Source: JACCXG01 sp963717745 (GTDB lineage: Bacteria; Acidobacteriota; Vicinamibacteria; Vicinamibacterales; 2-12-FULL-66-21). Taken from it: 64,000 nt of DNA. Positions 63,534 to 64,000 of the stretch are shown piece after piece (positions within the stretch are counted from its first letter, which is position 1; each line of letters starts with the position of its first letter). The notes under the pieces are model-generated. The model ran no database searches, was not told the origin of the DNA, and saw only the letters and a program-made list of their open reading frames with translations. Location of the stretch: assembly GCA_963717745.1 (NCBI GenBank), contig CAVQXJ010000013.1, forward strand, positions 806,001 to 870,000. Reading direction: 5' to 3'. The translations under genes were made by a program, and so were the position numbers.

Positions 63534-64000
63534 TGGATCTCCCGGGCGCGGGCGTCGGGCGCCAGTGGCGGCGGCTCGGTCAGCAGATCCTCCATCGCGC
63601 CGTAGACCTGCTGCTGATCGCGGATCCATTGGCCGGTCGACCCGAGCGTCGCCGTGATGTCGTCGATGCGTCGCGACAGCAGCTCGGGATCGGTGGACAT
63701 CGCCGCCTGCTCCCGGATCAGCTCGACCTGCTGCGAAATCCGTTCGAGCTCGGCGTCGAGATACACGAGCTTGCGATCGCCGTCGGTCCGCTGCTGCAGC
63801 CGCTGTCGCAGGATCTCCAGCTGGCCGCTGAGGCTGCGGGAGAGCTCCTCGCTCAGGCCCGTCTGGTGCTGCTGCCGCTCCAGTGACGCGATTTTCTTCT
63901 GCAGCTCCGCGTCGTTCTGGGCGCCGCCCATCACCTGACCGATGGTGCGCCGGGCGAGCAGCAGCCGGAGGAACATCCAGGACAACCGCCCGAGGCTGTC
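63530..64000 (-). CDS. Coiled-coil protein (5' end cut by window edge)
   Basis: The open frame continues past 64000. The visible part begins DSLGRLSWMFLRLLLARRTI, an amphipathic basic-hydrophobic stretch. A predicted coiled coil follows (ELQKKIASLERQQHQTGLSE, YLDAELERISQQVELIREQA). The C-terminal end (IRDQQQVYGAMEDLLTEPPP) stops at 63530, overlapping the AAA start by 4 bases. It is translationally coupled to the AAA gene, so probably its substrate adaptor or a structural partner. Family not recognised. Confidence 0.65.
   Translation of the reverse strand, partial: DSLGRLSWMFLRLLLARRTIGQVMGGAQNDAELQKKIASLERQQHQTGLSEELSRSLSGQLEILRQRLQQRTDGDRKLVYLDAELERISQQVELIREQAAMSTDPELLSRRIDDITATLGSTGQWIRDQQQVYGAMEDLLTEPPPLAPDARAREIQ

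Overview
The window is high-GC bacterial DNA with densely packed genes on both strands. Its gene content suggests an Acidobacteriota genome, probably of the Vicinamibacteria (subdivision 6) type. The pointers are eukaryotic-like Ser/Thr kinases with TPR tails, a MacB/FtsX-type orphan permease, BACON-repeat lipoproteins, a cytochrome c/PQQ dehydrogenase, PIG-L and EEP enzymes, and very abundant intergenic inverted repeats. This placement is inference; there is no rRNA or other marker here to fix it. I saw no tRNA, rRNA or CRISPR array.

Layout. 0-1.3 kb: the start of a Tat-exported Gfo/Idh/MocA oxidoreductase behind an exported SUMF1-type protein. 1.5-12 kb: a cluster of 17 copies of a 15-bp REP word (GGGGTCAGATCTCGA), mostly as head-to-head pairs, around one REP-associated tyrosine transposase (RAYT). 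Interleaved are the glycerol genes (glpD diverging from glpF-glpK), an 11-repeat BACON lipoprotein and an FKBP isomerase. 11.5-17.3 kb: two tandem kinase-TPR genes, of which the downstream one looks like a pseudokinase and carries a REP inside its reading frame. 17.6-26.3 kb: small TPR and unknown proteins, DUF1569, a hemerythrin with a histone-H1-like tail, a PQQ alcohol dehydrogenase, a J-domain protein, a GAF/anti-sigma-type ATPase, DUF2721, a cupin protein and a quinone oxidoreductase. 26.4-31.8 kb: a sensor histidine kinase translationally coupled to a giant CPBP-type membrane protease. 31.9-42.8 kb: an EEP enzyme, an M48 protease, a TPR protein with an unknown C-terminal domain, a SWIM-SNF2 helicase, and a second BACON lipoprotein convergent with a second FKBP. 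42.8-50.6 kb: an ADOP permease, a beta-propeller protein, gluQ, a DapA-family aldolase, an SDR and proline dehydrogenase. 50.8-59 kb: a BamA-like outer-membrane protein, PIG-L deacetylase, vWA protein and flavin amine oxidase, separated by five copies of a second inverted-repeat family. 59.2-64 kb: an operon of a coiled-coil protein, a two-part AAA ATPase, a PspA/IM30 protein (ESCRT-III superfamily) and a membrane-anchored substrate-binding/OmpA protein. This is the best candidate for an under-described system: membrane remodelling or envelope stress with a dedicated AAA motor.

Quality note. Many genes, especially between 41.9 and 63.3 kb, read through only if single-base frameshifts are repaired; those I could repair by eye need one base removed. 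This looks more like an insertion-prone draft assembly than mass pseudogenisation. Such genes are given as one feature with the approximate shift points.
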